Positions 7,701 through 16,493 of a stretch of DNA of 50,303 nt are shown here, piece after piece (position 1 is the stretch's first letter; each line of letters begins with the position of its first letter). Under the pieces are notes generated by a model. The model ran no database searches, was not told the origin of the DNA, and was given only the letters and a program-made list of their open reading frames with translations. A program made the position numbers and the translations under genes. The stretch spans positions 1 through 50,303 of the forward strand of contig DATLFI010000293.1 in assembly GCA_035524895.1 (NCBI GenBank), given 5' to 3'. Source of the DNA: DATLFI01 sp035524895. Its GTDB lineage: Bacteria; Acidobacteriota; Thermoanaerobaculia; Multivoradales; Multivoraceae.

Positions 7701-10571
7701 CGCGCCGAGGCGGCGTCGGCCCGCACCGACCTGGTGCTCGAAGGCGAGCTCACCGACTGGTACTGGTCGCCCTACGACTCCGAGCGCGAGGTCACGCCGC
7801 GCCCGCAGCGACCGACCTGGATCGCGCTCACGACACCCGAGCGCGCGCGCGCAGGACAGCCGTTCGAGCTCCGCTTCCAGGCTCCGTACCGCGGCCGCGC
7901 CCTGCTCACGATCGAGACCGACCGAGTGGTGCAGAGCGTGTGGCGCAAGGTCGAGGCGGGGGAGCAGGTGTGGCGCGTGGAGGTCGACGACTTCGTGTCG
8001 AACGTCTACGCGACGGCTTTCGTGATCAAGGACCCCCACCTCGAGTCGCCCGAGGCGTACCTGCCGGACCGGGCGTTCGGCGTTGCCTCGATTGCCCTCG
8101 AGCCGGTCGAGTTCACCCAGCAGGTGGTGCTGCAGGTGCCGGAGGAGGTGCGCTCCCTGAGCGACCTCACCGTCGAGCTGCAGGTCTCGTCGCCGGGACG
8201 CGGCGCTGCCGCGGCCGGGCCGGTCTACGCCACCGTCGCGGCGGTCGACGAGGGCCTGCTGTCGTTGACGCGTTTCGTCTCGCCCGATCCGTTCGCCGCG
8301 ATCTTCCCGCGGCGAGCGCTCGGTGTGTCGACCTTCGAGACCGTGGGCTGGGCGATGATGCTGCCGCCCGCTGGTTCCGGCGACACCTCGGGCGGCGACC
8401 AGCTCGGCGGCCTACTCGGCCGCATCCAGCCGATCACCCCGGTGGCGCTGTGGTCCGGAGTCGTCGAGGTGCCTGCTTCGGGACGCCTCAGAGTGACGCT
8501 CCCGGTACCCGAGTACCGCGGTCAGCTCCGCGTGATGGCGGTCACCGCCGACCAACGCCGCATGGGGCGCGCCGAGGCGCAGGTCTACGTGCGCGATCCG
8601 CTCGTGCTCCAGACGACCGTGCCGCGCTTCCTCATCGAAGGAGACGAGGCGATGGTGCCCGCGTTGGTCACCAACGTGTCGGGCGCGCGCCGTAACGTGA
8701 CCGTGGAGATCTCGGTGGAGGACCTGTTGGGTCCAGCGTTCCGCGGCGACCTGGAGCGGTCTTCGCCGGTGGAGCTCTTGGGATCTTCGAGGCAGGTTCT
8801 GGATCTCGCGGACCAGGCCAGCGGAACGGTGCGGTTCCGCCTGCGCGCGCGGCCCTCGTCGGGAGCGGCGCGGATCGTGGTCACCGCGAGCGACGGGGAC
8901 CTGCGCTCGAGCGAGTCGGTCGACGTGCCGCTGCTGCCGACCGGCGAGCCCATCCGCACGGTCCGGCGGATCGACCTGCGCGAGGTCGCGGACGCGGCGG
9001 ACGGCGAGCTAGACCTGCGGCCGTACGTGGAGGGCTGGAAGCCGATGTCCGAGCGCACGGACTTCTGGCTGACCACGAACCCCTACGCCGACGTGCTGCA
9101 GCACGCGGACTACCTGCTGCGCTACCCCTACGGCTGCGTCGAGCAGACCACCTCGAGCACGCGGCCGCTGCTCCACATAACCAAGTTCCTGCCTGCGCTG
9201 CGGAGCGCTGCCGGCGAGCCGGCTCCCGACGTCGACGCAATGGCGCAAAGCGGGATCGACCGCGTGCTGACGATGCAGACGCCGTCGGGCGGCTTTACCT
9301 ACTGGCCTGGCGGCAGCGAGCCGGCCTACTGGGCCTCGGCTTACGCGTTGCACCTGCTGCTCGACGGCCAACGCGCCGGATTCGCGGTGCCCGCCGAGCG
9401 ACTCGAGGAAGCCGTCGACTGGATGGAGCGCGAGCTAGCGCGCGGCGACCTGGCGGAGCGCGAGGACTGGTACAGCAAGAACTCCGAGCCCTACATGCAC
9501 TACGTGCTGGCGGTCGCCGGACGGCCGCAGAAGGCGCGCGCCGAGCAGTTGCTGCGCCGGATGACGCGTCCGGGATCCACCGACGACGGCGAAACGCGCG
9601 AGCAGGTGTTCCTCCTGCAGGCGGCCCTCCAGGTCGCGGGCGATCATCGATACGAGGCGCAGCTCGAGCGCCCTGACGTGTCGAACGTGCGCAGCGAGCG
9701 CTCGACGGGCTGGACGTTCTACTCAGACCGCCGCCGCCGTGGCCTCCAGCTCGCGACGCTGGTCGACCTGTTCGGTCGCGACCCCGCCATCGAGCCGCTC
9801 GCCGACCTGGTGGCCGAGGCGCTGCGCGGCTCGGCTCGCTCGTACACCACGCAGGAGCTGGTGTGGGGCATCACCGGGCTCGGCAAGTTCGTCGAGCAGG
9901 GAGCGACGCTCGCGGGCGAGCCGCAGCTCGTCGCCAACGGTGCCGCGCTCGAGGTCGAGAGCTCGCCGGATCTTCCCGGCAACTGGTCGTGGCGGCTCCA
10001 TCGCGCGAGCGAGCACAACCAGCTCACGCTGCGGCTGCCGCAGCGCGGCGACGGCGCGCTCTTCCTCGTGGTGTCGACCGAAGGCGTGCCGGTGGTGCCG
10101 CCGGCGGATCTGGTCGCGGGTGGCGACGGGCTGCGCCTGGAGCGTCGCTACCACCGCGCCGGCGGCGAGCCGTTCGACCCGCAAGTCGAAGGACTGGATC
10201 TCGGCGAGCTGATGCACGTCGAGCTCCTGGTCACCAACACGGGTCCGGAGCGCATGAGCAACCTGGCGCTGGTCGACCGCGTGGCCGCGGGGCTCGAGAT
10301 CGAGAACCCGCGTCTTGGTCGCGAGCGCGCCACCGACTGGATCGACGCCGACGAGCTGTGGGCCGCCGACCACCTCGACGTGCGCGACGACCGGCTCGAG
10401 GTCTTCGGCATGCTGGAGCCGGGCCAGACGCGCAAGGTCGTGTACTCGGTGCGCGCCACCGCGGCCGGTCGCTTCACCGTGCCGGCGAGCAGCGTCGAGG
10501 CGATGTACGACCCGAGGCGGTGGGCGAGAGGGACGCCGTTGGCGTTGACGGTGCGTGGCGAGGGGGAGTGA
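4746..10571 (+). CDS. Bacterial alpha-2-macroglobulin lipoprotein with thioester (1941 aa)
   Basis: Large periplasmic protease trap. GTG start at 4746 with AAGGAG at 4731-4736. The N-terminus has a hydrophobic segment and a lipobox-like SYAC with Cys38, so it is probably a lipid-anchored protein. Macroglobulin-type beta domains fill the first 1,150 residues; a Gly/Asp/Arg-rich linker lies around residues 518-550. GVYRPGE (near residue 655) and the MG7-type ERMKV region are typical. The thioester motif CVEQ is intact at Cys1464-Gln1467 inside YPYGCVEQTTS, followed by the alpha-helical thioester barrel (TPSGGFTYWPGG). The length and motif match the E. coli YfhM type. It is followed directly by penicillin-binding protein 1C, the usual partner: the trap is thought to neutralise host or rival proteases after envelope damage while PBP1C repairs the wall. 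Long antisense frames over it are codon-bias shadows. Confidence 0.95.
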   Translation: MCLPCNRLAASLRPSLRSGSRFLLLLVAATTVAASYACGGDRAGEAVAPIAGTEEGSPYGPLTAESLQPVLQPVRHPDGFVSRLQVVFARPVVPEARVGDLAGGGTVLRLVPEVPGELRFTDVSTLTFEPAEPFEPSTEYRVALESFVVGERTLQAPEGAWTTTFSTPALAFDRLALQSFDPESRRAEVDVVFSAPVDPRAVRRASAFRVVGAQGEDRGVPVVRPVESGSPNAVRFRLEGVEMRPGRTVRLELRAREQGDTALAAAVASPVQAMVELGEGPQLSIKSAHIGETASGFFIEVICDDSAVPGQRWYWDRRRQTSYQLSPRCELAEADLRRAVRVEPAMALQVAPGEAGFKLLGDLRRGSVALRIDAGARSSAGGTLREAFAAELVVPARSPQVRFQVSGRYLPRAAWSSVPVRHLNVKQAQLTVRHVPPENLVFWMSAEQGERTDERTSNLVAQSTLPLPGGLDEEVTSYLDLRSQVPADTKGLLEVRLVAGNVTSSVRVVLTDLVLVAKRTGTGARTAAPEPARGRRAGGGGDGDDEVEGPWGEGVVAWALDAHSLEPVRVVEIKLVRPSGQALDTCRTDGSGGCGLTATRGIDPTPPLALVAMRGADVTYLRFRDLEAEVQEERVAGAPYREPGAYRAALYTERGVYRPGEVAHLAAIVRDERQVAPPEGMPAVLHVLDPRGKTVQRHNLRTNSAGFVAADLALQDFAMTGRWQARLEVAERAIATHRFQVEELVPERMKVTATPARAEALRGEPVEVGVSARYLFGGVPAGAPVELQCELQPSTFAPRGAAEFHYGVWSAEGAGGRALRPLDLGTVQGVLDPGGAASLQCAGGEAGGVLAGHATLVARAAVAEAGSGRTTVAETRLPVHPERYYLGLKASTGTARSGEEVRVEGVVVDWEGRSLTAAGSAPQSVKLQVLRLEDEYGLFFDEERGHQTYRRYQRPVLEESREARVSGGRFELQFVPQEVASGYVVRAEAASARTDLVLEGELTDWYWSPYDSEREVTPRPQRPTWIALTTPERARAGQPFELRFQAPYRGRALLTIETDRVVQSVWRKVEAGEQVWRVEVDDFVSNVYATAFVIKDPHLESPEAYLPDRAFGVASIALEPVEFTQQVVLQVPEEVRSLSDLTVELQVSSPGRGAAAAGPVYATVAAVDEGLLSLTRFVSPDPFAAIFPRRALGVSTFETVGWAMMLPPAGSGDTSGGDQLGGLLGRIQPITPVALWSGVVEVPASGRLRVTLPVPEYRGQLRVMAVTADQRRMGRAEAQVYVRDPLVLQTTVPRFLIEGDEAMVPALVTNVSGARRNVTVEISVEDLLGPAFRGDLERSSPVELLGSSRQVLDLADQASGTVRFRLRARPSSGAARIVVTASDGDLRSSESVDVPLLPTGEPIRTVRRIDLREVADAADGELDLRPYVEGWKPMSERTDFWLTTNPYADVLQHADYLLRYPYGCVEQTTSSTRPLLHITKFLPALRSAAGEPAPDVDAMAQSGIDRVLTMQTPSGGFTYWPGGSEPAYWASAYALHLLLDGQRAGFAVPAERLEEAVDWMERELARGDLAEREDWYSKNSEPYMHYVLAVAGRPQKARAEQLLRRMTRPGSTDDGETREQVFLLQAALQVAGDHRYEAQLERPDVSNVRSERSTGWTFYSDRRRRGLQLATLVDLFGRDPAIEPLADLVAEALRGSARSYTTQELVWGITGLGKFVEQGATLAGEPQLVANGAALEVESSPDLPGNWSWRLHRASEHNQLTLRLPQRGDGALFLVVSTEGVPVVPPADLVAGGDGLRLERRYHRAGGEPFDPQVEGLDLGELMHVELLVTNTGPERMSNLALVDRVAAGLEIENPRLGRERATDWIDADELWAADHLDVRDDRLEVFGMLEPGQTRKVVYSVRATAAGRFTVPASSVEAMYDPRRWARGTPLALTVRGEGE

Positions 10572-10630
10572 AGGGTGAAGAGTGAAGGGCGACGAGTGAA
10601 GGGCGACGAGTGAAGGGGGAGGGGTGAGCG
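10568..10630 (+). repeat. Heptanucleotide tandem repeat joining the macroglobulin and pbpC genes
   Basis: From 10568 the sequence falls into nine 7-base units. Five are GTGAAGG or GTGAAGA, two are GCGACGA, one is GGGAGGG, and the last is GTGAGCG. The stop codon of the upstream gene (10569-10571) and the GTG start of pbpC (10624) both lie in repeat phase. Each GAAGG or GGGAGG is purine-rich and ribosome-binding-site-like. This looks like a short tandem repeat grown by slippage. Confidence 0.75.
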
Positions 10631-13035
10631 CCTGGGTGTGGTCCCGAAGCCGCTGGCGCCGCGCCGCCGCGGTGGCGCTGGCCCTCGGCGCGTTGACGCT
10701 CTCCCTCGCCTGGCTCGTCCCTCTGCCCGCTCGCCTCTCGCAGCCACCCTCCACGGTCGTCGCCTATGCCGATGGCACGCCGGCGTTCGTGTTCCTGTCG
10801 CCCGACGATCGCTATCGCATGGCGGCGACCGCGGACGGCGTCGATCCCGACTACCTGCGCGCGCTGCTGCGCTTCGAGGACCAGCGCTTCTACCGGCACC
10901 CGGGGATCGACCCGCTCGCGATCGCGCGCGCGGCTTGGATGAACGCGCGGGCGGGCCGAGTGGTCTCGGGCGGCTCGACGCTCACGCTCCAGCTCGTGCG
11001 CGTGCTCGAGCCGCGCCCGCGCACGCTGCGCTCCAAAGTGGTCGAGGCGGCGCGCGCTCTGCAACTGGAGTTGCGGCTCGGCAAGGACCAGCTGCTCGCG
11101 GCGTACCTGACCTTCGTGCCGTTCGGACGCAACGTCGAGGGTGTCTCGGCGGCGTCCTGGGCCTACTTCGGCCACGGCCCCGCGCAGCTCTCCGCCGCCG
11201 AGATCGCCACCCTGCTCGTCGTGCCGCAGAGCCCCTCGGCGCGTCATCCGCGACCCGCGAACGCGGAGCGCCTGCGCGCGGCGCGCGACCGGGTCGCGGC
11301 GTGGCTCGCAGAGAAGAACGCGCTACCGCGCGCCGAGGATGCGGCAGACGCGGCAGCTTTCACCGCCGCCGACCTGCTCGAGTCGGTGGCGCGCGAGCCC
11401 GTGCCGGCTGGGCTCCGGCCGCTGCCGCGCGCGGCGCCGCACTTTGCGTTCTGGCTGCGCGCTCGCCACCCTGGCGTGCTGCGCCTCGAGACCACGCTCG
11501 ACCGCGGCCTGCAGGAGCTGGTGGAGCGGGAAATGCGCACCGCGGGTCGCGACCACGAACGTCTCGGGATTCACAACGGCGCGGCCGTGCTGCTCGACCA
11601 TCGCACCGGCGCGCTCAAGGCGGCGGCAGGCGGCTTCGACTTCTGGGCGGGCGGCCCGGCTGGCCAGATCCCGGCTTTCGACGTGGCGCGCTCGCCCGGC
11701 TCGGCGCTCAAGCCGTTCCTCTACGCGTCAGCCGTCGAACGAGGACTGGCGCTACCCGAGCACCTGGTCGAGGACACGCCGGTTCGCTACGCCGACTACG
11801 CGCCCCAGAACTACGACGGCGATTTCGTCGGTCTGGTGACGCTCGAGGACGCCCTCTCCCACTCCCTCAACGTGCCGTTCGTGCGGTTGCTCGGGGAGCT
11901 CAGGGTGGAGTCGTTCCTCGACGAGCTCCGAGCGGCGGGAGCGTCCCACCTCCGCGCCGAGCCCGGTCACTACGGCCTGTCCGCCGCGATCGGCGCGATC
12001 GAGATCACGCCGATCGAGCTCGCCGGGCTGTACGGCGCTCTGGCCGCGGATGGTCGCTACACCAGGGTCCGCTGGCTCGCGGCAGAGTCGAGTGCTCCCG
12101 CAGCCTGGCTCTCGCCGGGTGCGGCGCACTTGACCCGGCGCGCGCTCGCACGACGCGATCGACCGGACTTTCCGGAGCGCCGCCGCTTCTCGCAGGTGCC
12201 GCGCGACATCTTCTGGAAGACCGGCACCAGCTACGGGCACCGCGACGCCTGGGCCGCCGGCGCGAACGCCGACTTCACGGCGTTGGTCTGGCTCGGCAAC
12301 CTCGACAACACCTCCGCCGCCGACCTGGTGGGCGCGGACGCCGCCGGTCCGATCCTGTTCGACCTGCTCGAGGCCGCCGCCGTGCGGGCTGCCCCGGCGC
12401 CTGCCCGCGCGTTCCCTCGCGACCTCAAGACGGTCGAGGTGTGCGCCTACTCCGGGATGGTGCCCGGCGCAGCGTGTCCGGCGCGCAAGGGCGTGCTCGC
12501 GGTCGCGAGCCACGTGCCGACCGCGACCTGCCGCTTCCACGCCGCGGTCGACGTCGACCTCGTCACCGGCTTCGCGCTGAACCCTTCGTGCCGCGCCGGG
12601 AAGAGCTTCGAGACGCGCAGCTTCCTGGTCTACCCCGCCAGCCTGAGACGGTTCCTGCGGTCGGAGGCGAAGCTGCTTTCGGAAGCACCGCCGCTCCATC
12701 CCGACTGCCAAGCGCGCGGCGCGCGCGACCGGAGCGCGATGCTGCGCATCCTCTCGCCGCAGCCCGACCAGACCCTGTTCCTGCTGCCGGGCGTGCCGTC
12801 GACCTCCCAAGAAGTGCCGTTCCAGATCGACGCCGACGGCGGCGCCCGTTCAGTGTCGTGGTTCGTCGGCGGCCGCTTTCTCGGGGAGCTACCGCCCACC
12901 GAGAGTCTGTGGTGGACGCCCGAGCACGGCGCCCACGAGATCACCGCCGTCGACGACCGCGGTCGCACCGCGAGGACCACGCTGCGGGTGCGCGAGCGCG
13001 CAACGCTGGGAGCCACGCCCGCAGCATTGCGATGA
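10624..13035 (+). CDS. pbpC: Penicillin-binding protein 1C (bifunctional peptidoglycan synthase, 803 aa)
   Basis: A class A penicillin-binding protein anchored by one N-terminal membrane segment (about 13-35). The glycosyltransferase 51 domain has RFEDQRFYRHPG with catalytic Glu85 and GGSTLTLQLVR. The transpeptidase domain has the three active-site boxes: S360-A-L-K363 (SPGSALKP), S414-L-N416 and K532-T-G534 (KTGTSYGHRDAW). The C-terminus carries the PBP1C-specific domain (about 710-795, ILSPQPDQ to TLRVRE) with several Cys residues before it (MVPGAACPA, CRFH, PSCRAG). The GTG start at 10624 is preceded by a purine-rich GGGGGAGG stretch. It lies 52 bp after the macroglobulin gene on the same strand and is probably cotranscribed with it. 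Confidence 0.95.
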   Translation: MSAWVWSRSRWRRAAAVALALGALTLSLAWLVPLPARLSQPPSTVVAYADGTPAFVFLSPDDRYRMAATADGVDPDYLRALLRFEDQRFYRHPGIDPLAIARAAWMNARAGRVVSGGSTLTLQLVRVLEPRPRTLRSKVVEAARALQLELRLGKDQLLAAYLTFVPFGRNVEGVSAASWAYFGHGPAQLSAAEIATLLVVPQSPSARHPRPANAERLRAARDRVAAWLAEKNALPRAEDAADAAAFTAADLLESVAREPVPAGLRPLPRAAPHFAFWLRARHPGVLRLETTLDRGLQELVEREMRTAGRDHERLGIHNGAAVLLDHRTGALKAAAGGFDFWAGGPAGQIPAFDVARSPGSALKPFLYASAVERGLALPEHLVEDTPVRYADYAPQNYDGDFVGLVTLEDALSHSLNVPFVRLLGELRVESFLDELRAAGASHLRAEPGHYGLSAAIGAIEITPIELAGLYGALAADGRYTRVRWLAAESSAPAAWLSPGAAHLTRRALARRDRPDFPERRRFSQVPRDIFWKTGTSYGHRDAWAAGANADFTALVWLGNLDNTSAADLVGADAAGPILFDLLEAAAVRAAPAPARAFPRDLKTVEVCAYSGMVPGAACPARKGVLAVASHVPTATCRFHAAVDVDLVTGFALNPSCRAGKSFETRSFLVYPASLRRFLRSEAKLLSEAPPLHPDCQARGARDRSAMLRILSPQPDQTLFLLPGVPSTSQEVPFQIDADGGARSVSWFVGGRFLGELPPTESLWWTPEHGAHEITAVDDRGRTARTTLRVRERATLGATPAALR

Positions 13036-13099
13036 GCTCGACGTCGGCTCGAGGATTGTGGATTGCGACGAGGGTGGCGCCTGGGCGTATGCTGGCCGC

Positions 13100-13432
13100 G
13101 TGTACTGCCCCGAGTGCCGGAGGGTCTTCCCGCAAGGCATCTTCCGCTGCCAGGGCTGCGATGTCGACCTGGTCGGGACGAGGCCCGGCGGGACCCACGA
13201 GCTGCTGCCGGTGTTCGAGACCGCGAACGTGTTCGAGCTGGGGTTGGTGCGCTCGCTTCTCCTGTCGTCCGGCATTCCAGTGGAGATCAGGGGCGAGGAG
13301 ATCCTCCATCTCGCCGACGGCATGATCACCGCCACCGTGCTCGTTCCCGCCGACCGGGCTGCCGAGGCGGCGGCGTTGCTCGACGAGCACGTTCCGCGCG
13401 ACGGCGACGCCGACGAGGCGCCGCTGGATTGA
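13100..13432 (+). CDS. DUF2007-like small protein with N-terminal zinc ribbon (110 aa)
   Basis: The protein starts YCPECRRVFPQGIFRCQGCDVDLV, two CxxC pairs forming a rubredoxin-like zinc ribbon, followed by a DUF2007-type alpha/beta domain (LLPVFETANVFELGLVRSLL to AADLL-like end). Relatives usually start at M-Y-C-P-E-C, so GTG at 13100 is preferred; GTG at 13058 would add 14 residues and overlaps no upstream gene. No strong ribosome-binding site is seen at either. DUF2007 has been proposed to be a small signalling module; function is unknown. It ends 33 bp from the convergent permease gene. Confidence 0.75.
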   Translation: MYCPECRRVFPQGIFRCQGCDVDLVGTRPGGTHELLPVFETANVFELGLVRSLLLSSGIPVEIRGEEILHLADGMITATVLVPADRAAEAAALLDEHVPRDGDADEAPLD

Positions 13433-13465
13433 TGCGTCCGGCCGACCGTCGCGACCGTGGGGCGA

Positions 13466-16120
13466 TCACTCCTCGCGGAGCGTCACGCTCGGGTCGAGCG
13501 ACACGGCGCGGCGCGCCGGTATTGCCGCCGCGATCAGCCCAGCGGACAGCAGGAGCGCGGCGACGACGACGAAGGTGAGCGGGTCGGCGGCGTCGATCCC
13601 GAACAGGCTGGCCGAGAGCGTGCGCCCGAGGAGCGCGGCGCCGACGAAGCCGACCAGCATGCCGGCGACCACGGGACGCAGGCCATGGCCGACCAGCTCG
13701 CCGAGCACCCGGCCGCGGCTCGCGCCCAGGGCGCTGCGGATGCCGATCTCGCGACGTCGCTGGGTCACGCCGTAGGAGATCACGCCGTAGGTGCCGCCGG
13801 CCGCGAGCACCAGTGCGATCGCGGCGAACAGCGAGACCAACCAGGAGTGCAGGCGCCGAAGCGCTAGCGAACGCGCCAGCGCGTCCGAGAGCGCGCCTAC
13901 CTCGTAGAGCGGCAGCTCCGGATCAAGCTCCCGAACGATCCGGCGGGCCGGTTCGAGGAGATCAGTAGGCGAGCCCGCGGTACGTAGCATGACCGCGAGG
14001 GACGACACGGCGGCCTGCGCCAGCGGCTCGTAAGTTGCGGCAATCATCGGCCGATCGAGCCCGTAGTGTTGGATGTCCTGGGTGACGCCGATCACTTCGA
14101 GCCACGACTCCTGGTCGTCGGTGCCTCTCTCCTGGTAACGCACGCGCCTGCCGACGGGGTCGGTGCCCTCCTCGAAGAACTGGCGCACGAACGATTCGTT
14201 GACGACCACCACCCGCCGACTGCCAGCTCGATCCGTGACGTCGAAGGTGCGACCCGCGACGAGCGGAATCCGCAGCGTCTCCAGGTAGCCGGGCGTAGCG
14301 ACCCGCCGGAGCACCACCGGGTTCGGAGCCTCGGGCGGCGGCGGCGCGGCGCCTTCCGCCTCGAAGAAGTGGCCCAGGTGGCAGCCGAGCGGCGGGCAGG
14401 TGACGGCCCCGGCCGAGTCGACTCCGGGCAGCGCCTGGAGTTGCTCGAGGAGCTGCTCGTAGAAGGCCAGCGTGGCGTCGGCGCCCTGGTACTTGGCGGC
14501 GGGTAGCGAGAGTCGAAAGGAGAGGACACCCTCCGCAACCCAACCTGGATCGACGTTGCGCAGTCGCTCGAGCCCTCGCAGCACGAGACCGCCGCCGACC
14601 AGCAAGAGCGATGCGAGCGCGATCTCCGCCACCACGAGAGCGTCGAGAGTGCCGACGCCGGCACCTTGCCCCCCGGCGCGCCCGCGCGCATCGAGCGAGC
14701 TGCGCAGGTCGCAGCGTCGCGCCTGGACCACGGGCGCCCAGCCGAAGAGCACCGTGGTCAGCGCGCTCACCGCGATTGCGAAGACCGCTACCCTGGCGTC
14801 GAAGTCGAAGCGGGCCCAAACCGGCAGCTGTTCCCCGGCATGAGTGGCGACCCACCGCGTCGCACCGGCGCCCAGCAACACGCCGAGCGCTCCGCCCGCG
14901 ACCGACAGGAGCAAGCTCTCGGTGAAGAGCTGGCGCGCCAGGCGCCGGCCGGTCACGCCGAGCGCCAGTCGCAGGCCGATCTCGCCTCGGCGGGCGATGG
15001 TGCGCGCCAAGGTGATACTGGCGACGTTTGCACAAGCGATCAGCAATACCACGCATACGCCCGCTGCGAGCACCAACGTCAGCCGGCGGTAGTCACTCAC
15101 CGCGCGATCGCGCAACGGCAGGAGGAGCGGTGACACCGTGCGCTCCTGGTCGTGGTCGGCCCAGACGGTTTCCTGTGCGCGCAGCAGATCGGCCCGAGCC
15201 TCGTCGAGAGTGACGCTCGGCCGGAGGCGGCCGATGCCGTCGCCGCCGTACGACTGGTAGGGCTGGGCAGGGTCGCCGCGCAGCGGCAGCCAAAGGGATG
15301 CCGCGGTGGGGAATCGTAGGCCTGCTGGCAGCACGCCGACGACCACGTGGGGCTTGCTGTCGAGACGGATGGTGCTGCCGACGATCGAGGAGTCCCCGGC
15401 GAACCAGTCCTGCCACAGGGTGTAGCCGAGCATCGCCACGGCCGGACCGCCGGGGCTGTCCTCCTCGACGGTGAAGGCGCGTCCCAGCGCCGGCTCGACT
15501 CCGAGCACAGCGAGCAGATCGTGGGTGACGACCGCACCTTGGATCCGCTCGGTGCGTTCGCCAGCGGACAGGTTGAAGCTCGCGCCCTGGAGGGTCGCCA
15601 TGCTCTCGAAGGTGGTGGTCTGGTCGCGCCAGACTACGAAGTCGGGATAGTTGATCCCGACGAACTCGAGGTTCCACTTTGGCGCGGTCTCGTTGAGGTA
15701 GACCAGGCGACCGGAGTCGGGGAACGGCAGCGGACGCAAGAAGATGCCGTTGAACAAGGCGAAGACGGCGGTCGTGGCAGCTACGCCCAAGGCGAGCATC
15801 GCGACCACCAGCACCGTGGTCCCGGGCTGGCGCGAGAAGCCTCGGAAGGCGTGGCGGAAGTCGTTCGTCCAGCCAGTCATAGCGCTCTCTCCTCGCCGCG
15901 ATGCGCGCGTCTCGCGCCGACGTTCCACGACGACGCGTTGCGCGCCGTCGAGCAGACCCAGGAAGGCGAGGCGCAGCACTTCGAGGCGGCCTCGCCCCTC
16001 CGCCTCGGCCAGCATCTCGGAGAAGAGCTCCGCCATCTGCTCGCCATAGCGCTCGCGAAAGCGCCGTGGGTAGAGGCCGAGCAGCCAGATGTACAGGCGG
16101 CGAGCAGGGCGGGCGATCAT
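13466..16120 (-). CDS. ADOP-family (acidobacterial duplicated orphan permease) ABC transporter permease, 884 aa
   Basis: MacB/FtsX-type permease with two FtsX modules in one chain and no dedicated ATPase beside it. The N-terminal cytoplasmic leader has LYPRRFRERYGEQM, the hallmark of ADOP proteins that follow PadR genes. First module: membrane helix near FRHAFRGFSRQPGTT, a MacB periplasmic domain (NYPDFVVWRDQ, LGVEPALGRAF), then three helices. Second module: a helix at LVVAEIALASLLLVGGG, a second periplasmic domain (TPGYLETLRIPLVAGRTF) and three more helices ending with IPARRAVSLDPSVTLREE. MacB relatives couple ATP hydrolysis in the cytosol to periplasmic work such as peptide or toxin efflux; the substrate is unknown. 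It overlaps the PadR gene by 4 bp (ATGA), so the two are translated together. Confidence 0.93.
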   Translation of the reverse strand: MIARPARRLYIWLLGLYPRRFRERYGEQMAELFSEMLAEAEGRGRLEVLRLAFLGLLDGAQRVVVERRRETRASRRGESAMTGWTNDFRHAFRGFSRQPGTTVLVVAMLALGVAATTAVFALFNGIFLRPLPFPDSGRLVYLNETAPKWNLEFVGINYPDFVVWRDQTTTFESMATLQGASFNLSAGERTERIQGAVVTHDLLAVLGVEPALGRAFTVEEDSPGGPAVAMLGYTLWQDWFAGDSSIVGSTIRLDSKPHVVVGVLPAGLRFPTAASLWLPLRGDPAQPYQSYGGDGIGRLRPSVTLDEARADLLRAQETVWADHDQERTVSPLLLPLRDRAVSDYRRLTLVLAAGVCVVLLIACANVASITLARTIARRGEIGLRLALGVTGRRLARQLFTESLLLSVAGGALGVLLGAGATRWVATHAGEQLPVWARFDFDARVAVFAIAVSALTTVLFGWAPVVQARRCDLRSSLDARGRAGGQGAGVGTLDALVVAEIALASLLLVGGGLVLRGLERLRNVDPGWVAEGVLSFRLSLPAAKYQGADATLAFYEQLLEQLQALPGVDSAGAVTCPPLGCHLGHFFEAEGAAPPPPEAPNPVVLRRVATPGYLETLRIPLVAGRTFDVTDRAGSRRVVVVNESFVRQFFEEGTDPVGRRVRYQERGTDDQESWLEVIGVTQDIQHYGLDRPMIAATYEPLAQAAVSSLAVMLRTAGSPTDLLEPARRIVRELDPELPLYEVGALSDALARSLALRRLHSWLVSLFAAIALVLAAGGTYGVISYGVTQRRREIGIRSALGASRGRVLGELVGHGLRPVVAGMLVGFVGAALLGRTLSASLFGIDAADPLTFVVVAALLLSAGLIAAAIPARRAVSLDPSVTLREE

Positions 16121-16452
16121 CGGGCGCCCCTGCCGGCCTTGCCGCCCGCAACCCGGCGGCGCGCCGTGGCCACCACGCCTTCGAGCCGCGCGACCTCTCG
16201 CACGAGTGCCGCGCGCCCCTTTGCTGTCAGGCGATAGAAGCGCTTGCGACCGCTCTCGCCCTCCGGCCGCAGCGGTTCTTCCAGCTCCTCGATGAGCTCC
16301 GCCTCGCGCAGCTCCTCCAGCGAGCCGTAGAGCGTCGCCGGCCAGAGTCGCAGCGAGCCCGCCGTCAGATCCAGCACGTCACGCGTGATGGCAGCGCCGT
16401 GTCGGTCGCCCTCGGCCAGCGCCAGCAGGATGTGGAACCACGTCGGCTTCAT
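16117..16452 (-). CDS. PadR-family transcriptional regulator (111 aa)
   Basis: Small winged-helix repressor. The fold is visible as FHILLALAEGDRHGAAI (helix 1-2), GSLRLWPATLYGSLEELREAELI (recognition helix; LWPATLYGSL resembles the usual LYPALHRLE) and the wing with RKRFYRLTAKGRAAL, then a short C-terminal helix. It is the first gene of a two-gene unit with the ADOP permease, a pairing common in Acidobacteriota, so it most likely represses that unit. Its upstream region contains an AT-rich inverted repeat. Confidence 0.92.
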   Translation of the reverse strand: MKPTWFHILLALAEGDRHGAAITRDVLDLTAGSLRLWPATLYGSLEELREAELIEELEEPLRPEGESGRKRFYRLTAKGRAALVREVARLEGVVATARRRVAGGKAGRGAR

Positions 16453-16467
16453 GGGGCGCTATCGGAT

Positions 16468-16493
16468 CGTATGATACTGATTCATAGCATACG
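16468..16493. promoter_or_regulatory. Candidate PadR operator/promoter
   Basis: Two nested inverted repeats in an AT-rich patch just upstream of the padR start (16452, minus strand): CGTATG (16468-16473) with CATACG (16488-16493), and TATGA (16470-16474) with TCATA (16482-16486). PadR proteins bind dyads of this kind over their own promoters. The minus strand also offers -10-like hexamers here (TATGCT, TATCAT). The rest of 16494-16729 holds no gene that I can see. Confidence 0.5.

Noticed and set aside
4956..8039. Open minus-strand frame of about 1,000 codons opposite the alpha-2-macroglobulin gene
   Set aside because: High GC at third positions leaves antisense frames free of stops; the translated sequence is low-complexity Arg/His-rich with no motif.
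14066..15133. Plus-strand frames opposite the ADOP permease
   Set aside because: Shadows of the permease coding strand; no ribosome-binding sites or domain features.
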